A stretch of DNA of 64,000 nt from QHXQ01 sp963788965 (lineage in GTDB: Bacteria > Acidobacteriota > Blastocatellia > Pyrinomonadales > Pyrinomonadaceae), in NCBI GenBank assembly GCA_963788965.1, contig CAWBIK010000006.1, positions 1,240,001-1,304,000 on the forward strand, in the 5' to 3' direction. The notes beneath the pieces are model-generated. The model was not told where the DNA came from. It saw nothing but the letters and a program-made list of their open reading frames with translations, and did no database searches. Positions 61,342 to 64,000 of this stretch are shown piece by piece; positions within the stretch are counted from its first letter, which is position 1, and every line of letters begins with the position of its first letter. The translations under genes were made by a program, and so were the position numbers.

Positions 61342-61365
61342 ACGGGCAGCTTAACGGCTGCCCGT
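61342..61365 (-). terminator. Terminator of tRNA-Phe
   Basis: An 8-bp stem ACGGGCAG / CTGCCCGT lies 20 nt past the tRNA 3' end on the minus strand and is followed by TTCTGCTTT. Confidence 0.75.
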
Positions 61366-61384
61366 AACTATTTGATTTAATTGA

Positions 61385-61457
61385 TGGCCAGGGACGGAAT
61401 CGAACCGCCGACACCCTGATTTTCAGTCAGGTGCTCTACCAACTGAGCTACCTGGCC
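61385..61457 (-). tRNA. tRNA-Phe (anticodon GAA)
   Basis: The 73-nt minus-strand sequence folds as a cloverleaf: acceptor GGCCAGG/CCTGGCC with discriminator A, D arm GCTC...GAGC, anticodon stem CCTGA/TCAGG with loop CTGAAAA (anticodon GAA), and a T arm with TTCGATT. The 3' CCA is not encoded. Confidence 0.97.
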
Positions 61458-61552
61458 ATGTGTGCGAGGTCGCAAGTATAGGAACTTGCGCGGGCGACTG
61501 TCAACCGGTTCGGTCGGAATGGATTTTTTGTCGAATTAGTCACAAAAAAGCG

Positions 61553-61580
61553 TTGACAATCTGGCCGGGATGTATATAAT
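61553..61580 (+). promoter_or_regulatory. Consensus sigma-70-type promoter
   Basis: TTGACA (61553-61558) and TATAAT (61575-61580) match consensus exactly with a 16-nt spacer. No plus-strand gene follows; the transcript would be the small RNA below. Confidence 0.85.
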
Positions 61581-61586
61581 CGCCCA

Positions 61587-61725
61587 CGTTGAAGGATGTG
61601 CTGGCGACCAAACGTCAGCGTCGCAAGACAGCATCCGAGACAGAACTTAGACGCCCGCCTCGTACCGGCTTGGACGCCGAAGCGCCCCCCGCTTCGCAAC
61701 ATCCAAGCCGGTACAGCTTTTTATT
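61587..61725 (+). ncRNA. Unidentified small RNA with strong promoter and terminator
   Basis: Transcription from the consensus promoter would start near 61587 and end at a 13-bp perfect stem GTACCGGCTTGGA / TCCAAGCCGGTAC (61662-61674, 61702-61714) followed by AGCTTTTTATT. The 5' half folds by GGAT..ATCC, GCTG..CAGC and GCGAC..GTCGC pairing. No open frame with a ribosome site is present. It does not match 4.5S RNA, tmRNA or RNase P RNA as I know them. The next gene is on the opposite strand and ends 12 nt away. Confidence 0.65.
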
Positions 61726-61736
61726 GCAAATATTTT

Positions 61737-63068
61737 TCAAGCCGTAACGATGCCTGCCCGCACAGACAGCAGACGCGCCTGTTCTTCCGCGTCAGTCAAG
61801 ACCGCACGCTCCGATATATCGCACAGTTCACCCGCGCGCATGACGACGCGGCCGTCGATCAGCACATCGCGCACGTCCGACGCTTCGGCTGCATAGACGA
61901 TGCTTGAGACAATGTCTGGGCGCGGCGTCAGGTGCAGTCCGGTTAAATTCAGAATCGTGATGTCGGCGCGTTTGCCGACTTCGAGACTGCCGATCTCATT
62001 TTGCAGACCGAGGGCGCGCGCGCCTGCGGCGGTCGCCAGACGCAGGACGCGGCGTGCTGGCAGCGCGTCCGCGCCGCGTCGCGCCTTTTGCAGCAGGGCG
62101 GCCGTGCGCATCTCTGTGAACATGTCGAGCCGGTTATTGCAGGGTGCGCCGTCCGCGCCGAGCGAGACGGAGATGTTGCGTTCGAGCATCTCCGCGATGG
62201 GCGCGATACCTGAGCCGAGTTTTAAGTTTGACGACGGACAGTGTAGGACGTGCGTGCCCGTGCGCGCGAGTATGTCCAGTTCTTCATCGTTGACGTGGAC
62301 GCAATGCGCGAGCGCGACGTGCGGCGCGGCGAGGCCGACGGAATTTAGATATGCGATGTTGCGTTGGCCGGTCGCTTGCTCGACCAGTTCGATCTCTGTG
62401 CGATTCTCTGAAGCGTGCGTGTGGACCAGCACTTTGCGTTCGCGTGCGAGGCGGGCGACGCGTTCGAGCAGCGTGCGCGTACAACTGACGGCGAAGCGCG
62501 GCGCGAAGCAGTAGCGCAGTCGCCCGTCGGCGCGCCCGTGCCATTCGTCTAATAGCGCGAGCGATTCGTTGATCGAGTCTTCGGTCTGTTCGTGCAGCGC
62601 GGCGGGCACGCCCTCGCCTGCGTCCATCATGCACTTGCCGACGGTGGCGCGGAAGCCTGTCTCTTCAACTACGCGAAAGACCTCGCGCGTGTGGTTGACC
62701 GTCTCCATCGTTAATGCGCAAGTCGTGCCGCCTTTGATCAACTCGGCGATGCCGAGGCGCGCGGAGGCGCGGATGGATTCGGCCGTGTGGGCGGCTTCCA
62801 GCGGCCAGACGCGTTGCTTCAGCCAATCGATCAGCGGCAGGTCGTCGGCCGCGCCGCGAAAGAGCGTCTGGCACAGGTGTATGTGTGTCTGCACGAAGCC
62901 GGGCAGGACGGCGCAACCGCGCGCGTCGATCACTTCGTCGGCAGTCGCTTGAACCTCGCCGAGCGCGGCGATGCGCCCGTCGCGCACAAGCAGATCGCCC
63001 GCGCCGACGCGGTCGTCTCCATCCCCGGTGATGAGCGTGCCGCCTTTAATAAGAATCGTGTCGGTCAT
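61737..63068 (-). CDS. Amidohydrolase, nucleoside/aminohydrolase deaminase type (MtaD/TrzN-like)
   Basis: The 443-residue intact protein has the metal sites of the MtaD/atrazine-chlorohydrolase branch: LPGFVQTHIHLCQTLFRG (HxH), VLVHTHASENRTE, VALAHCVHVNDEE and VSLGADGAPCNNRLDMFTEM. These enzymes deaminate adenosine-type compounds such as S-adenosylhomocysteine, methylthioadenosine or 5'-deoxyadenosine; the exact substrate cannot be told. The length is typical. It lies between the small RNA and recA with no operon partner. Confidence 0.9.
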   Translation of the reverse strand: MTDTILIKGGTLITGDGDDRVGAGDLLVRDGRIAALGEVQATADEVIDARGCAVLPGFVQTHIHLCQTLFRGAADDLPLIDWLKQRVWPLEAAHTAESIRASARLGIAELIKGGTTCALTMETVNHTREVFRVVEETGFRATVGKCMMDAGEGVPAALHEQTEDSINESLALLDEWHGRADGRLRYCFAPRFAVSCTRTLLERVARLARERKVLVHTHASENRTEIELVEQATGQRNIAYLNSVGLAAPHVALAHCVHVNDEELDILARTGTHVLHCPSSNLKLGSGIAPIAEMLERNISVSLGADGAPCNNRLDMFTEMRTAALLQKARRGADALPARRVLRLATAAGARALGLQNEIGSLEVGKRADITILNLTGLHLTPRPDIVSSIVYAAEASDVRDVLIDGRVVMRAGELCDISERAVLTDAEEQARLLSVRAGIVTA

Positions 63069-63160
63069 GGCACTTGTGGCCGCGTTACGCCGAACGGGCC
63101 GCGCAGATTATGCGCGCCGGCCGGCACGCTGTAAAGACACTAAGCGCGCGGGGCAAACTT

Positions 63161-63234
63161 GTAGGGGCAATGCGCTGTCTCTGCCCGCTCATAAGATCGA
63201 CTTTGAGCAGGCAGGGACAACGCATTGCCCCTAC
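63161..63234. repeat. 30-bp imperfect inverted repeat beginning GTAGGGGCAATGCG
   Basis: Arms 63161-63190 and 63205-63234 pair at 27 of 30 positions around a 14-nt loop, between recA and the amidohydrolase gene. Similar GTAGGGGC-type palindromes are dispersed in many environmental genomes. Confidence 0.8.
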
Positions 63235-63256
63235 GGTTATGTGGGCCGGTTAGTTG

Positions 63257-64000
63257 TTACTTCTTGCTGCCGGCGGCCGTGTCAGCCTTGTCAGCTTTAG
63301 CGTCGGCTTTGGTATCCGGCTTAGCTTCTTCGACCTCGAAGACGGGGATGCCGAGCGCGACGCGCACTTCATTCTCGACGCGAAGGCGCATGTTCGGGTC
63401 GTCCTTGAATGTCTGCTTCGCGTTCTCGCGTCCTTGACCGAGACGTTCACCCTTGTAGGAGAACCACGCGCCGCTCTTTTCGACGATCTTATGCACGACC
63501 GCGAGGTCGAGCACGTCGCCTTCGCGCGAGATGCCTTCGCCATACATGATGTCGAACTCGCACTCGCGGAACGGCGGCGCAACCTTGTTCTTCACCACCT
63601 TGACCTTCGTGCGGTTGCCCACCACGCGGTCGCCGTCCTTGATCGCGCCGATGCGGCGAATGTCCAGACGCAAGCTGGAATAAAACTTCAGTGCGCGCCC
63701 GCCGCTCGTCGTCTCAGGCGAGCCGAACATGACGCCGATCTTCTCGCGTATCTGGTTGATGAAGATCAGGCTCGTATGGCTCTGAGCAACGATAGCCGTC
63801 AACTTACGCAGGGCTTGCGACATCAGCCGCGCTTGCAAGCCCGGCAGGCTGTCGCCCATTTCGCCGTCCAACTCGGCACGCGGCACGAGTGCCGCCACCG
63901 AATCGATCACGATCACGTCCACGCCGTTCGAGCGCACGAGCGCCTCGACGATCTCAAGCGCCTGCTCGCCTGAGTCGGGTTGTGAGATGAGCAGTTCGTC
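63257..64000 (-). CDS. recA: RecA recombinase, C-terminal part (5' end off the right edge)
   Basis: The minus-strand frame is open from the window edge (DELLISQPDSGEQALEIVEA) to the stop at 63257, about 247 codons. It includes VDVIVIDSVAALVPRAEL (Walker B), the L1/L2 region (MSQALRKLTAIVAQSHTSLI, GVMFGSPETTSGGRALKFYS) and LDLAVVHKIVEKSGAWFSYK. The end is a Lys/Asp/Ala-rich acidic tail, as in many RecA proteins. It drives homologous recombination and SOS induction. Confidence 0.97.
   Translation of the reverse strand, partial: DELLISQPDSGEQALEIVEALVRSNGVDVIVIDSVAALVPRAELDGEMGDSLPGLQARLMSQALRKLTAIVAQSHTSLIFINQIREKIGVMFGSPETTSGGRALKFYSSLRLDIRRIGAIKDGDRVVGNRTKVKVVKNKVAPPFRECEFDIMYGEGISREGDVLDLAVVHKIVEKSGAWFSYKGERLGQGRENAKQTFKDDPNMRLRVENEVRVALGIPVFEVEEAKPDTKADAKADKADTAAGSKK

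Overview
The window is high-GC bacterial chromosome. It most resembles an Acidobacteriota genome, probably class Blastocatellia; this is inferred from gene families and not from a marker tree. The pointers are a Ser/Thr kinase and a winged-helix regulator that both end in TolB-like plus TPR modules, a TPR-containing sigma-54 activator, a VPS10/BNR-type secreted 'glycosyl hydrolase', a DUF4214 surface protein, LytS/LytTR signalling and many long intergenic inverted repeats. About half of the genes carry single-base frameshifts, including essential ones such as tkt, zwf and gnd. I read these as consensus errors in a draft assembly and annotate each affected gene as one CDS.

Layout. 1-4.1 kb: an Rrf2 regulator followed by sufB-sufC-sufD for Fe-S assembly (sufD runs off the left edge). 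4.2-7.1 kb: two class III nucleotide-cyclase proteins. 7.1-23.9 kb: a minus-strand central-carbon block read tkt, tal-pgi fusion, gnd, zwf, opcA, glk, pgl, rpiB, a GH63-like glycosidase and a class III fructose-1,6-bisphosphatase, which together cover glucose phosphorylation and the whole pentose phosphate pathway. 24.3-29.4 kb: a kinase/TPR protein, a secreted protein of unknown function and an ATP-grasp protein.

29.4-38.2 kb is a microviridin-type (graspetide) peptide locus. It has a 60-residue precursor with the PFFARYLEGQ leader motif and a TLKYPSDRDE core, its own promoter and terminator, and two MvdC/MvdD-like ATP-grasp ligases. Upstream on the same strand lie a TPR sigma-54 activator, a GNAT acetyltransferase and a secreted subtilase with a GILISD hexapeptide repeat.

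39-45.3 kb holds a DUF4214 secreted protein, a BNR propeller protein and a sterol-desaturase-family enzyme. 45.6-52.3 kb is the strongest candidate for an unusual system: a WGR/HEAT-repeat protein, an overlapping SWIM zinc-finger protein, a 263-nt msr-msd-like RNA bounded by 33-nt inverted repeats, and a retron reverse transcriptase with NAxxH, YADD and VTG motifs. The whole looks like a three-gene retron of the myxobacterial Mx162-like kind.

52.3-64 kb: a POT peptide transporter, a CadC-like regulator, two DJ-1/PfpI proteins around a LytS/LytTR two-component pair and a WD40-like protein, tRNA-Phe(GAA), an unidentified small RNA with a consensus promoter and a strong terminator, an amidohydrolase/deaminase, and recA running off the right edge.
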